Source: Rhodobacterales bacterium (GTDB taxonomy: Bacteria; Pseudomonadota; Alphaproteobacteria; Rhodobacterales; Rhodobacteraceae). Taken from it: a stretch of DNA of 64,000 bases. Under the pieces are notes generated by a model. That model was not told the DNA's origin and did not search any database. It was given only the letters and a program-made list of their open reading frames with translations. The position numbers were made by a program, and so were the translations under genes. Below, one piece after another: positions 27,513 through 38,002 of the stretch. Location of the stretch: assembly GCA_003249215.1 (NCBI GenBank), contig QKJR01000027.1:111641-175640 (forward strand), in the 5' to 3' direction. Numbering within the stretch: position 1 is the first letter of the stretch; each line of letters starts with the position of its first letter.

Positions 27513-27599
27513 CGCGGCTCGTTACCGATTGTGACTGTGCCGTCACCAAATGCCTGTGGCGGCGCGCTGTCAATCCCTGCCCCGGAGTTTCCAGAGCCG

Positions 27600-28103
27600 A
27601 TGCCCGACCGCCCGACCGCCGAACGCCCCGATCCGATCCGCCCCACCGACGACGAGGCGCGCCGCCTCGCGCAGGCGCTGATCGCCGGGGCGCGCTTCGG
27701 CGCACTCGCCGTGATCGACCCCGAAACCGGCAGCCCCGCGGTGACCCGGATCGCACTCGGCACCGGCCCTTCGGGCGGGATCTGGACTTTCGTCTCGGGG
27801 CTTTCGGCCCATACCCGCGCGCTGCGCGCGAGCCCCGCCGCGGGGCTTCTGGTGGGCGAGCCCGGGCCGAAGGGCGACCCGCTCACCCATCCGCGCCTCA
27901 GCCTGCAGGTCGAGGCCGTGGCGCTGCTGCGCGAGGCCCCCGATTTCGGCGCGATGCGCGCCCGCTGGCTCGCCGATCATCCGAAATCGAAACTCTATAT
28001 CGACCTGCCCGATTTCACCTTCTTCGAATTCCGGATCCTGTCCGGTGCGCTCAACGGCGGGTTCGGCCGGGCGTTCCGGCTCACCCCCGCCGATCTCGCC
28101 TGA
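27600..28103 (+). CDS. HugZ/pyridoxamine-phosphate-oxidase-like flavin-fold protein
   Basis: A 167-residue split-barrel protein of the PNPOx-like/HugZ family: ARFGALAVIDPETGSPAVTR, then GLSAHTRALRASPAAGLLVG and a C-terminal FTFFEFRILSGALNGGFGRA. The pattern is that of heme-utilisation or flavin-binding split-barrel proteins, which bind FMN or degrade heme. There is no heme uptake gene nearby, so a role in heme use is only a possibility. The ATG at 27600 (MPDRPT) is chosen over 27531, which would overlap the sulP promoter; GGAG lies upstream. Confidence 0.85.
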   Translation: MPDRPTAERPDPIRPTDDEARRLAQALIAGARFGALAVIDPETGSPAVTRIALGTGPSGGIWTFVSGLSAHTRALRASPAAGLLVGEPGPKGDPLTHPRLSLQVEAVALLREAPDFGAMRARWLADHPKSKLYIDLPDFTFFEFRILSGALNGGFGRAFRLTPADLA

Positions 28104-28112
28104 ACGGCAAAA

Positions 28113-28132
28113 CGGGCGCCCGAAGGCGCCCG
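28113..28132 (-). terminator. Intrinsic terminator of the beta-helix gene
   Basis: A perfect 8-bp stem (CGGGCGCC / GGCGCCCG) with a CGAA loop (TTCG on the minus strand), followed on the minus strand by TTTTGCC. It lies between convergent genes and has the right orientation for the leftward beta-helix gene; the weak U-tract on the plus strand makes it less good for the HugZ-like gene. Confidence 0.75.
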
Positions 28133-28155
28133 CGATCCGTTCCGCCCAAGGGGCC

Positions 28156-30444
28156 TCAGTTCGGATTGTCCATCCGCACCGAGATATTCACCCGACCCTT
28201 CGCCGCCTCGGCCCAGTTCAGCGTCACATTCTGCTTGGTCGTGCCCTGCTCGACGTTGACATAGGGCATCGTGGCGACCCGCGCGCCGCTGGCATTGGTG
28301 ATCATGCCCTCGGCCACCAGACTCTCGACATTGCGCGCCCAGCCGCCGAACGGCAGATAGGGGCCCGGATCGACGGTCCAGACCGTCTGCGCCGTCGCCT
28401 GATCGACCTGCAGTTGCACCGGGTTCGCACAGAGCTGGTCGATCGCGTTGAAGGTATTGCCCTCCACGAGCACGTTGCGCATCCGCCCGTAATCGAGATC
28501 GGCGAAGGTGGTATCCACCTTTTCGATCCGGTCGATCGACCCGTTGAGCGCCTTGAACACGTTGTTGGCGATCGTGAAACCGTGCAGGAAATGCCCGGTG
28601 CCATAGGGTTTGATCGAGAACCAGGTGAACCAGGGCGCGACGTTGATGCAGATGAAAGTGTTGCCGCTCACCGTCAGCCCGCCAAAGGAATATTCGGTGC
28701 CGAAATCCGGATCGGTCGAATATTCGTTGGTCCATTCGATGACCGAGTTGTCGATGTAGTTCCCCGTCACTGCCGATTGCACGTTGGTCTGGGTGAAGAC
28801 GAGCCCCGCGACGCGCACCGCATTGGTCTCCTCGTCGCCCTGGAACCAGTGGTTGCCCACGATCAGATGGCCCGAACCGCTCAGGATCATCGTCGTGCCG
28901 AACCGCACGAAACGGCTGTCGCGGATCTTCACGTCATTCGCGTTGACGTTGATCGCGATCGAAACGCGGTCCTGCGCCGGGGTCTGGCTCTCGTTCGAGA
29001 TGAACTGGCAGCCATCGACCAGAAGATCCTGACAGCCACGGCCGATCGAGGTGATCACCTTGTCCTTGGGCAGCGTGACATAGCTGTCGCGGATCTGGAA
29101 CATCTGCCCCGATTGCGCCAGCATGATGCAGCTCGCCTCACCGTTGCACAGGAATTCGACATCGGCGATGTTGAACCGGTCGAGCTTCGCGACCCCCGAG
29201 AAATCGAGGATGTACTTGTGCCGCGTGAAGGTCAGCGTGCGGGTGCCCGAGCCGCCGTAGAACGGCTGCGACAGGGTGATCGTCGCCGCACCGATGTCGA
29301 CCGCCTTGACATAGACCTCGCGCCCGACGCCCGAGCCGGTGATCCGTGCGCCCACCGGGATATTGGCGACATTGACGACATTGGTGAGCGTGGTCGACTG
29401 GCTCGTCGAATAGGTCGCCTGACTGGTGACCACCGTGTCGTTCCAGACGGTGCCGTCGATCACGTTGAACTGCCCGTTGCGCAACACGCGCCGGTTCGAG
29501 AAGCTCGTCAGATCGGGGGCGATCTCGCTGATCACGATCGGTTCTGTGACCTCGATACGCCGCCCCTTGAGGTCGAGCGTGTTGTGATCGGTATAGCCGA
29601 AAAGCGCCTGCAGCGCCTTCTTGAACCCTTCGAGCTCGCCCCCGAAGGCCTCGGCATAGGTCGGAAAATCATAGGACGACAGCAACGAGAGCTTCGCCGC
29701 GACCGGCATGATCAGCGTGCCGACGAAGCGGATCGGCGCATCGATCGCGAGGCTCGATCCGATGTAATAGCTGCCCTCGGGCACCACGATCATCCGCCCC
29801 GCCGCGGCATTGTCGGCCGCGACAAAGGCCGCGCGGTCGTCGGTCACCCCGTCGCCCTTGGCGCCGTAGTCGCGCACGTCGACCCAGTCCATCATGTCGC
29901 GCAGGAAGGCCTCGGTGATATCCTCGATCTCGATATCGTCGATCCGCACCACGGCCCCGTTCGACCCGGTCAGATCGAGCCCGAAATGGCCATAGATCGG
30001 CTCGGTGCCCCAGGGCATCGCAACGCCGCCCCGGTTGCCGGTGCCCACGATCGCGCTCACCGTCACCACCGTGCCATAGCTCGAAAGTGTCGTCGTCGTT
30101 CCGACCTCGACAAGCCCCGAGACATGTCCGCTGGCCGACATCGCATAGCCCGCGATCCGCACGCCGGGCAGCGCGCCGCTCACCGCCTTGACCCGCGCCG
30201 AGATCCGCAGATAGCACCCCGGCAGGATCGGCGTCTGCCCCATGTAGCGCAATTGCTGGGTGGTCTGGGTCTTGATCATCTCGAGGCAGGAACCGAAGTC
30301 CTGATCGCCATAGGCCACCGCCGCATTCGCCGCCCCCGCATAGGTGGCCGAGCCCGCCGTGCCATTCTCGCTCGACCAGACGCCGAGCCCCAGTTCGAAA
30401 GCGGGCGGGGTAAATACCAGCCCATCGGTAATCGCCTTGTTCAT
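28156..30444 (-). CDS. Right-handed beta-helix (pectate-lyase-3/GH28-like) protein
   Basis: A 762-residue protein. Residues 1-185 form an N-terminal beta-rich domain resembling a carbohydrate-binding or tail-spike head domain. A pectate_lyase_3-type start follows (VDVRDYGAKGDGVTDDRAAF at about 188-207) and then a long parallel beta-helix. The helix is visible as repeated short strands with N-rich turns (VSGNTFICI, IANNVFKAL, VEGNTFNAI). There is no signal peptide. The family includes polysaccharide lyases, hydrolases and phage tail-spikes; the substrate cannot be told. The start at 30444 has GAGGAATATC upstream. It stands alone and has a good terminator. Confidence 0.8.
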   Translation of the reverse strand: MNKAITDGLVFTPPAFELGLGVWSSENGTAGSATYAGAANAAVAYGDQDFGSCLEMIKTQTTQQLRYMGQTPILPGCYLRISARVKAVSGALPGVRIAGYAMSASGHVSGLVEVGTTTTLSSYGTVVTVSAIVGTGNRGGVAMPWGTEPIYGHFGLDLTGSNGAVVRIDDIEIEDITEAFLRDMMDWVDVRDYGAKGDGVTDDRAAFVAADNAAAGRMIVVPEGSYYIGSSLAIDAPIRFVGTLIMPVAAKLSLLSSYDFPTYAEAFGGELEGFKKALQALFGYTDHNTLDLKGRRIEVTEPIVISEIAPDLTSFSNRRVLRNGQFNVIDGTVWNDTVVTSQATYSTSQSTTLTNVVNVANIPVGARITGSGVGREVYVKAVDIGAATITLSQPFYGGSGTRTLTFTRHKYILDFSGVAKLDRFNIADVEFLCNGEASCIMLAQSGQMFQIRDSYVTLPKDKVITSIGRGCQDLLVDGCQFISNESQTPAQDRVSIAINVNANDVKIRDSRFVRFGTTMILSGSGHLIVGNHWFQGDEETNAVRVAGLVFTQTNVQSAVTGNYIDNSVIEWTNEYSTDPDFGTEYSFGGLTVSGNTFICINVAPWFTWFSIKPYGTGHFLHGFTIANNVFKALNGSIDRIEKVDTTFADLDYGRMRNVLVEGNTFNAIDQLCANPVQLQVDQATAQTVWTVDPGPYLPFGGWARNVESLVAEGMITNASGARVATMPYVNVEQGTTKQNVTLNWAEAAKGRVNISVRMDNPN

Positions 30445-30742
30445 CCGATATTCCTCATTGTTCCGGCCGTCCGGCAGGCATGAGGGGGCGCCCGGCGCGA
30501 CCTCTCGCCGCGCGGCTGCCTCCCGGCACATGCTCTTGCTGGATATCGCCGGCGCCCTCGCTCCGGCCTGCCCAGAACTAGAGCGAAAGGTTAAAGAACT
30601 CCTGAGACCTGCGCGCGCAGCCCACCCGCCTCGGGGTACGGGCCCGCAATGCCGCCCGCTATGCCGCAGCGCAGAAAAATTTGTCACATAACAGACGCAG
30701 GTGCTTGCTAGGCACGGGGCAAAGCCTCAGAGTTGACGAACC
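30445..30742. other. Intergenic region between divergent beta-helix and CHAD genes
   Basis: This 298-bp stretch separates two divergently transcribed genes and should hold both promoters. I could not identify convincing -35/-10 pairs, a small gene or a repeat in it. Confidence 0.4.
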
Positions 30743-31612
30743 ATGCCGTATTCCCTGCTGCCCGACGATGCCACGCCAACCGAGGCGCTGCGCCGGATCG
30801 CGCGATCCGAGCTGGGCGACGCGCTGAGCATGGTAAAGGCGACCGAGGCGAGCTCGCTCGTCCACTCCCTGCGCAAGAACATCAAGAAAACCCGCGGCCT
30901 GCTGCGTCTGGTCGAGCCGCGCTTCGACGGCTTCGCCGAGGCCAATTCTGCGCTGCGCGAAGCCGCCGCGGGCATCTCCGGGCTGCGCGACGCCGAGGTG
31001 ATGCGCCTCACGCTCTCCGAACTCACCGCCGCGCGCCACGATCCGGCCGGCGCCGAGGCCGCGCAGGCCATGCTCGCGGCCCTCCCTCCCTTCGCCCATG
31101 CCGCGCCCGATCACGGTGCGATCGCCCGCTTCGCGGATCAGATCCGCGACCTGCGCGCCGCCGCGCAGGACTGGCAGGTCGAGGGCAAGGGCTGGAAAGC
31201 CTATGCGCCCGGCCTGCACAAAAGCCTGACTCAGGCCCGCAAGCGGATGGATCAGGCCCGCAAGACGCATAGCGACGAGCTGATGCACGCCTGGCGGTCG
31301 CGGGTCAAACACCACTGGTATCAGGCGCGGCTTCTCGCGCCGATCTGGCCCGAGATGCTCGCCCCGCAGATCACCGCCGCCGACACTCTGGGCGAGCTCC
31401 TCGGCGCGCATCACGATCTTTCGGTGCTGCGCGCCGCGATCCCCGTGCATCTGCCGCCCAAAGCGGCTGCCGCGCTCGATGCCCTGGTGCGTGCGGCTCA
31501 AAAGGAACGCGCCGAGATGGCTTTCCATCTCGGCGCGCGGCTCTTCGCCGAAGAGCCCGATGCCGTCACCGCCCGCTGGGGGCGCTGGTATGATCTGTGG
31601 CGCGCGGGCTGA
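30743..31612 (+). CDS. CHAD domain-containing protein
   Basis: A 289-residue, almost entirely helical protein matching the CHAD family: two related four-helix halves with conserved basic/His positions (VHSLRKNIKKTRGLLRLV near residue 40 and ELMHAWRSRVKHHWYQARLL near 175). CHAD proteins bind inorganic polyphosphate. There is no fused CYTH domain and no polyphosphate kinase nearby. The TGA stop abuts the convergent lysS stop with no gap (TGATCA). Confidence 0.92.
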   Translation: MPYSLLPDDATPTEALRRIARSELGDALSMVKATEASSLVHSLRKNIKKTRGLLRLVEPRFDGFAEANSALREAAAGISGLRDAEVMRLTLSELTAARHDPAGAEAAQAMLAALPPFAHAAPDHGAIARFADQIRDLRAAAQDWQVEGKGWKAYAPGLHKSLTQARKRMDQARKTHSDELMHAWRSRVKHHWYQARLLAPIWPEMLAPQITAADTLGELLGAHHDLSVLRAAIPVHLPPKAAAALDALVRAAQKERAEMAFHLGARLFAEEPDAVTARWGRWYDLWRAG

Positions 31613-33214
31613 TCAGCCCGCAAGCTCGCCCGCCAGACCCTTTTCGATCAGCGCGACGGTCTCCTTCACGCCGTAAAGCGCGATGAAACCGCCGAACCGC
31701 GGCCCCTGGCTCGCGCCCAACAGCACCTCGTAAAGCGCCTGGAACCAGTCGCGCAGGTTCTCGAACCCGTGGTCCTTGCCGACCGCGAACACCATCGTCT
31801 GCAGCGCATCGGACGGGTCCTCGAAGGTGACGTGCAGGTCCTGATCCGGCAGCTCTTTCAACCGCGCGACCAGATCCTCCATCGCCGCGCGCTCCTGATC
31901 CGTGGGCAGGCGGAACTTCCGCTCCGGCGCCACGAAATCGTTGAAATAGCGCACCGCGAAGCCCGCCGCCTGATCGAGATCGGGATGGGTCTCGGGGCTC
32001 GCCTCGGGCGCATAGCGCTTGATGAAGCCCCAAAGCCCGTCCTTGTCCGCTGCCCCCGCCACGCTCGCGAGGTTCAGCAGCATTGAGAACGGCACCACCA
32101 TCTTGCTCTCGGGCACATCCCCGCCATGGATATGGAAGACCGGGTTGTCGATCTGCTTGGCCGCATCCTGCCCCGGATAGGCGCGCAGCTGCTGATGATA
32201 TTCGTCGACCATCTTCGGAATCACGTCCCAAGAGAGCCGCTTCGCCGTCTTCGGCTTCAAATACATGAAATAGCTCAGGCTTTCCGTCGCCGCATAGGTC
32301 AGCCATTCGTCGATCGAGAGCCCGTTGCCCTTAGATTTCGAGATCTTCTCGCCATTCTGATCGAGGAACAGCTCATAGGTGAAATGCTCGGGCGCACGCC
32401 CGCCGAGCACCCGGCAGATCCCGTCATAGATCGGCGTATTGGTCGAATGGTCCTTGCCATACATCTCGAAATCGACGTCGAGCGCCGCCCAGCGCATCCC
32501 GAAATCGGGCTTCCACTGCAGCTTGACGTTGCCCCCGGTGACCGGCAGCGTCCATTCCCGCCCGTCCTCGTCGTCGAAGGTGATCGTGCCGGCCTTGGCA
32601 TCGACCGCCTTCATCGGCACGTAGAGCACCCGGCCCGTCTCAGGATGGATCGGCAGGAAACAGCTATAGGTCTGCTGACGCTCCTCGCGCAGCGACTTGA
32701 GCATGATCGCCATGATGTCATCGTATTTCTCGGCCGCGCGCAGCAGAATCGCGTCGAACTCGCCGCTCTTATAATACTCCGTCGCGCTCGCGAATTCGTA
32801 TTCGAACCCGAAGGTGTCGAGAAACCGGCGCAGCATGGCGTTGTTATGATCCCCGAAGCTCGCGAATTCCTCGAACGGATCGGGCACCGCGGTCAGCGGC
32901 TTCTGGATGTTGGCCTTCAGAAGCTCTTGATTGGGCACGTTTTCCGGCACTTTCCGCATCCCGTCCATATCGTCCGAGAAACACAGAAGCCGGGTCGGAA
33001 TATCCGAAATGATCTCGAAGGCGCGCCGGATCATCGTCGTGCGCGCGACCTCGCCGAAGGTGCCGATATGCGGCAGACCCGAGGGGCCATAGCCCGTCTC
33101 GAAGAGCACATGCCCCTTCTCCGGGTCCTTCTTCTCGTAACGCTTGAGCACCCGGCGCGCCTCTTCGAAGGGCCAGGCTTTGGAGTTCATCGCAGCGTCA
33201 CGCAGGCTCGTCAT
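31613..33214 (-). CDS. lysS: Lysyl-tRNA synthetase, class I
   Basis: A 533-residue class I (archaeal-type) lysyl-tRNA synthetase, the form typical of many alphaproteobacteria. The HIGH-like motif is PHIGTFGE at residues 48-55 and the KMSKS motif is KISKSKGN near residue 295. It charges tRNA-Lys with lysine. The start at 33214 ([10 protein letters not shown]) follows GGAGAGGGA; an in-frame ATG at 33256 has no such site. Confidence 0.97.
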   Translation of the reverse strand: MTSLRDAAMNSKAWPFEEARRVLKRYEKKDPEKGHVLFETGYGPSGLPHIGTFGEVARTTMIRRAFEIISDIPTRLLCFSDDMDGMRKVPENVPNQELLKANIQKPLTAVPDPFEEFASFGDHNNAMLRRFLDTFGFEYEFASATEYYKSGEFDAILLRAAEKYDDIMAIMLKSLREERQQTYSCFLPIHPETGRVLYVPMKAVDAKAGTITFDDEDGREWTLPVTGGNVKLQWKPDFGMRWAALDVDFEMYGKDHSTNTPIYDGICRVLGGRAPEHFTYELFLDQNGEKISKSKGNGLSIDEWLTYAATESLSYFMYLKPKTAKRLSWDVIPKMVDEYHQQLRAYPGQDAAKQIDNPVFHIHGGDVPESKMVVPFSMLLNLASVAGAADKDGLWGFIKRYAPEASPETHPDLDQAAGFAVRYFNDFVAPERKFRLPTDQERAAMEDLVARLKELPDQDLHVTFEDPSDALQTMVFAVGKDHGFENLRDWFQALYEVLLGASQGPRFGGFIALYGVKETVALIEKGLAGELAG

Positions 33215-33316
33215 GTCATCCCTCTCCGGGCGCCCCTTGCGCCCATCGCGATCCACCTATTGAACGGGGGGCGGATCGTCAATAATTACTCGGGAAACGT
33301 ACCAGAGGATGATCCC

Positions 33317-33739
33317 GTGACCGAAGCCCTGCCCTCCCTCTCGCCGCAAGATGCGCTGATCGCCGTGATGGTGGCGGTCTCGGCCTCGGATGAAACGATC
33401 CGCACCTCCGAACTCGTCGCGATCGAGCGGATGGTCAACCACATGCCGATCTTCGCCACCTATGACATCGACCGCATCGCGGCGGTGGCGCAGACCGTCT
33501 ATTCCCTCTTCGAGGAAGAAGAGGGGCTCGAGGCGCTCTTCGGTCTCGTGCGCGAGGGGCTGCCCGAACGCCTCTATGAGACCGCCTATGCGCTCGCCTG
33601 CGATGTCGCCGCGGCCGATGGCGTGCTGCGTCAGCCCGAATTGCGCATGCTCGAAGAGATCCGCGGCGAGCTCGCGATCGACCGTCTGCACGCCGTGGCG
33701 ATCGAATGGGGCGCGCGGGTGCGGCACCTGTCGCTCTGA
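33317..33739 (+). CDS. TerB-family protein
   Basis: A 140-residue all-helical protein of the TerB/DjlA-type family. The acidic helix MVAVSASDETIRTSELVAIE and the AYALACDVAAADGVLRQPE block contain the two conserved Asp/Glu clusters that bind metal. It starts at GTG 33317 with AGAGGAT upstream. No other tellurite genes are present, so a resistance role is not implied. The 102-bp gap to lysS probably holds divergent promoters. Confidence 0.88.
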   Translation: MTEALPSLSPQDALIAVMVAVSASDETIRTSELVAIERMVNHMPIFATYDIDRIAAVAQTVYSLFEEEEGLEALFGLVREGLPERLYETAYALACDVAAADGVLRQPELRMLEEIRGELAIDRLHAVAIEWGARVRHLSL

Positions 33740-33817
33740 TCGGGGCGAATCGGGGCGCGTTAAGGGGATCTTGACCGGATCGGGCCAAACTGCGGCGCAA
33801 GCTGTCAGGATTGCCCG

Positions 33818-34738
33818 ATGTCCCGTCTCCGTCTCGCTCTGCCTTCCCTCGCCTCTGCGCTGTGCCTCGCGCTCGGTCTTGCGCTCGTTTGGGGCCTGCT
33901 GCCCTCCCCCGCACGGTCGGCCCCCGTCGCAACGCCCCCCGTGCGGGGGCTCGAGATGCAAATCGACATGGCCGGCCGGCAACGAATGCTGAGCCAGCGG
34001 ATGACTGCGGCGGCCTGCCTCTTCAATCTCGGCGTCAATCCCGATCAGCAGAAACTCGCCTTGCGCGAATCGATCGAGCTCTTCGATGCCGGGCTCTCGC
34101 GGCTCGAGAACGGCTATCCGCTGATCGGAATGCCCGCGGTCGCCGATCCGCTCGGCCGCGCACGCCTCACCGCCGAGCGCAGCATCTGGAGCGAGATGGT
34201 CCCGCTGGTCACCGCGATCCGCGACTATGGCCGCAGCCCCGAGACGATGCACCGGATCACCGGGCTCGAACCGCTGTTGCTGCGCGCATCGCAATCGCTC
34301 GTGCAAAGCCTGCGCCGCGACACCCTCGACGTGCCCGAGAAAAAGGCACTGCTCAAGGCGATCGACGTCGCGGGGCGCCAAAGGATGCTCGCCTATGCGA
34401 TGCTCAAGCAGGCCTGCCTGATCACCACCGAAGCGCGCAGCGGCAATGACACCGAAAGCTACCGGCAGGCGCTCGAGGAGGCGCTCGATCTCTTCGAGAT
34501 GTCCGCGGGGCAGCTCGTCGCCGGCGACGAGGAGGCACTGATCGCCCCGCCCCCGAACGATGAGGCCTTCACCGCCCTCGATGCCGTGCAATTCCGGTGG
34601 CAGGACATGCGCCCGATGTTGGAGCCCGCGCTCGAAGGCGAGGCGCTCGGCCCCGCCCTGCTCGGCGATCTCGCCTATGATTACGATGCCCTTCTGCGCG
34701 ATCTCGAGGATGTCGTGTGGTATTACACCCTCGAGTGA
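33818..34738 (+). CDS. Periplasmic protein with two PilJ/NarX-type sensing modules
   Basis: A 306-residue protein with an N-terminal signal sequence or anchor (residues 6-35, Leu/Ala-rich, ending ARSA) and no further membrane helix. The nitrate-sensor/PilJ P-box motif appears twice: AGRQRMLSQRM at 52-62 and AGRQRMLAYAM near 184-194. This motif lies in the periplasmic helix of NarX/NarQ/PilJ sensors and binds nitrate or nitrite in NarX. Here the two modules are not attached to a kinase or receptor. It might be a soluble ligand-binding subunit. The gene ends flush against dacB (TGATCA). Confidence 0.85.
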   Translation: MSRLRLALPSLASALCLALGLALVWGLLPSPARSAPVATPPVRGLEMQIDMAGRQRMLSQRMTAAACLFNLGVNPDQQKLALRESIELFDAGLSRLENGYPLIGMPAVADPLGRARLTAERSIWSEMVPLVTAIRDYGRSPETMHRITGLEPLLLRASQSLVQSLRRDTLDVPEKKALLKAIDVAGRQRMLAYAMLKQACLITTEARSGNDTESYRQALEEALDLFEMSAGQLVAGDEEALIAPPPNDEAFTALDAVQFRWQDMRPMLEPALEGEALGPALLGDLAYDYDALLRDLEDVVWYYTLE

Positions 34739-36187
34739 TCAGCTCCCGTAGAGCGCCGCCCAGCGCATCAAAAGCTGGCTCTGCAGGATCTTCGAGCGTT
34801 TCACCCAGCCGACCGACCCTTCGGGCTGTTCCTGACGCGCGGCGCGCGCCCGCCGCCCGAGATCGCCTGTGAAAATCGCGAAGACGAGTTCGGTCCCGTC
34901 GGGCGCGGTCATGTAACCCGCCAGCGTCGAGACGAAATTCAGCGTTCCGGTTTTCGCGTCGATCGCGAAGGGCTGATTTTGTAGCTTGCGCCCGGTCTCG
35001 TCGCGCAGATCGAACCCTTTCATCAGCCCGCGCAGTCCGGCCTGCGGCCCAAGCAGGCGCAACGCCCGCACCATATCCATCGCCGAGATCCGCGTATCCG
35101 CCCCGAGACCCGAATGATCGGCAAATTTCAGGGTTCCGCCACCCACCCGCGCCTTGAGCCATTCGGCCATCGCCGCCCCCGAGGCTCCGCGCGAGGCATT
35201 GACCTTGCGATAGCGGCTCGTCGTCATCCCGACAGCCTCGGCGGTGAGATTGGTCGAATATTTCATCATGTCGCGCAGGATCACGCTCAGCGGCGCCGAA
35301 GCATGGCTCGCCACCACCGTCCCTCCGGGCAAAGCCTCCACATTCTGCGGCGCCGGCAGCGGCACGCCTTGCGCGCGCGCGAGCGTCTGGAACACGTCGC
35401 CAGCATAGGCGGTCGGGTCGCGCACCGGCAACCAGCGGCTGCCCGCCTTGCCCAGCGCCCCGGCCGCCACCGTCCAATGTTCCTTGCCCCCGCGCTGCTC
35501 ATAGGTGAAAAGCGGCGCCTTGCGGTTCGAAAGGCTCGCATCGGCGGTATAGGCGCGCGGCTGCACCTTCGCGCCACGCGCATCCATACCGAGCTGATAG
35601 CCCGATCCGGCACGGCGCCATTCGAAATGCACCCGGTTGTAGTTCAGGATCATCCCCGAGATCGCCGGATTATACCCGACATGCACCGGCTGCTCGCGGT
35701 CGATCTCGCCCGCATAGGGGATCGCGCCGCCCCAGATCAGGAACCGTCCCGAGACCCCGCGCACCCCGGCCCGCGCCAGATCCGCGGCCAGATCGGCCAG
35801 ATCGTCGGTGCCGAGCGTCGGATCCCCGCCGCCCGCGAGCACCAGATCGCCCTGCACGATCCCGCCCACGACTGGCCCGGTCGCGACGAGCCGGGTCACG
35901 AACCGGAACTCCGGGCCGAGCGTTTCGAGCGCGTAGAGCGAGGTGATCACCTTCGCGGTCGAGGCCGGGGCCATCGGTTTGGACGCGCCCCGCTCCTCAA
36001 GCACGAGCCCGGTGCGCAGATCGGCCACCACATAGGCGACATCGCCCCCGAGCCCCGCCGCCGAAACCAGGGCCTCGGCCTGACTCTGAGCCTGTGCACG
36101 CCCCGGAAGACCGGCCGCAGTGATCAGCCCTCCCGCCAGAAGCCCGTTCAGAAGATCGCGTCGAAACATCCGCCCACCCCGTGACAT
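34739..36187 (-). CDS. dacB: D-alanyl-D-alanine carboxypeptidase/endopeptidase (PBP4, S13)
   Basis: A 482-residue peptidase S13 enzyme acting on peptidoglycan cross-links. The active-site SxxK is STAK at Ser76-Lys79, the SxN motif is STN (YSTNLTAE) and the KTG motif is in DAKTGTLNF. The signal sequence has paired arginines (FRRDLLNGLLAGGLITAAG), so Tat or Sec export is possible. The large insert between SxxK and SxN typical of PBP4 is present. The ATG at 36187 is used; MFRRD at 36169 is an alternative start that gives the same mature protein. Confidence 0.94.
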   Translation of the reverse strand: MSRGGRMFRRDLLNGLLAGGLITAAGLPGRAQAQSQAEALVSAAGLGGDVAYVVADLRTGLVLEERGASKPMAPASTAKVITSLYALETLGPEFRFVTRLVATGPVVGGIVQGDLVLAGGGDPTLGTDDLADLAADLARAGVRGVSGRFLIWGGAIPYAGEIDREQPVHVGYNPAISGMILNYNRVHFEWRRAGSGYQLGMDARGAKVQPRAYTADASLSNRKAPLFTYEQRGGKEHWTVAAGALGKAGSRWLPVRDPTAYAGDVFQTLARAQGVPLPAPQNVEALPGGTVVASHASAPLSVILRDMMKYSTNLTAEAVGMTTSRYRKVNASRGASGAAMAEWLKARVGGGTLKFADHSGLGADTRISAMDMVRALRLLGPQAGLRGLMKGFDLRDETGRKLQNQPFAIDAKTGTLNFVSTLAGYMTAPDGTELVFAIFTGDLGRRARAARQEQPEGSVGWVKRSKILQSQLLMRWAALYGS

Positions 36188-36237
36188 CGGCCTTCAGGAT
36201 AACGCCGGCCGTGGCATCTTCAAGAACCCTGCCCGGC

Positions 36238-36858
36238 TCAGGCCGGCGCTGCGCCCTTTGGCCGCCATCCCCCCGCCGCGCGGATCTCGGAGGAGGAGAG
36301 ATCCGACATCGGCACATCCACGAAGCACCATGCCGGCGTCGGCGAGAGGGCCAACATCTGTGCATCCTGTTGCGGCAGGCGGGCGGAAGCAAAGATCCGC
36401 GCCGTGCGCGAGCGCCGCGCCGCCATCCTCGCGCCCGGCCGCGCCAAAACGCCGACCGGCACCATCTGCAGGATCTCGCGCCAGTTCTCCCAGCGGTCGA
36501 ATTGCGCGAGATTGTCCGCCCCCATCAGCCAGACGAAATGCACACCCGGATAGAGCGCAGTCAGCCGGCGCAGGGTCTGCGCGGTGTAGCGCGTCCCCAG
36601 ACGCGCCTCGAGATCGGTGATCTCGACCCGCGGATCGGGCATCACCCGCCGCGCCTCGGCCATCCGCGCCGCCATGGGCGCAGGGCCGCGCGCCTTGAGC
36701 GGATTGCCCGGGCTCAGCATCCACCAGACCCGATCGAGCCCGAACCGGCGCAGCGCCTCGCGCGTGATATGCGCGTGCCCTTCATGCGCGGGATCGAACG
36801 ACCCGCCCAGAACGCCAATCCGCATGCCTGGCACAGCTATGGGAAATCCCTGTCTCAT
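36238..36858 (-). CDS. nadD: Nicotinate-nucleotide adenylyltransferase
   Basis: A 206-residue nucleotidyltransferase for NAD synthesis, adenylating nicotinate mononucleotide. [11 protein letters not shown] at 19-29 carries the HxGH-type active-site motif, and SSSEIR near the C-terminus is the ISSSxxR-type motif. The N-terminus [15 protein letters not shown] resembles Rhodobacterales homologues, so I kept the first ATG rather than Met12. No ribosome binding site is obvious at either. Confidence 0.94.
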   Translation of the reverse strand: MRQGFPIAVPGMRIGVLGGSFDPAHEGHAHITREALRRFGLDRVWWMLSPGNPLKARGPAPMAARMAEARRVMPDPRVEITDLEARLGTRYTAQTLRRLTALYPGVHFVWLMGADNLAQFDRWENWREILQMVPVGVLARPGARMAARRSRTARIFASARLPQQDAQMLALSPTPAWCFVDVPMSDLSSSEIRAAGGWRPKGAAPA

Positions 36859-36964
36859 GGCGCAGAGCTAGCGCATCGCCTGCGCCATGGGGAGGGCAAA
36901 TGTGACAATTCGCCCTTTCACGCCCCGGAAGACGGTGCAACCCCGGCGCGCTGGCCTCGACCGA

Positions 36965-37994
<1,030 letters not shown>

Positions 37995-38002
<8 letters not shown>

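Noticed and set aside
28045..30483. Plus-strand open frame of about 800 codons opposite the beta-helix gene
   Set aside because: The minus-strand protein shows a clear pectate_lyase_3 start and beta-helix turns; the plus-strand product is His/Arg/Asp-rich without motifs.
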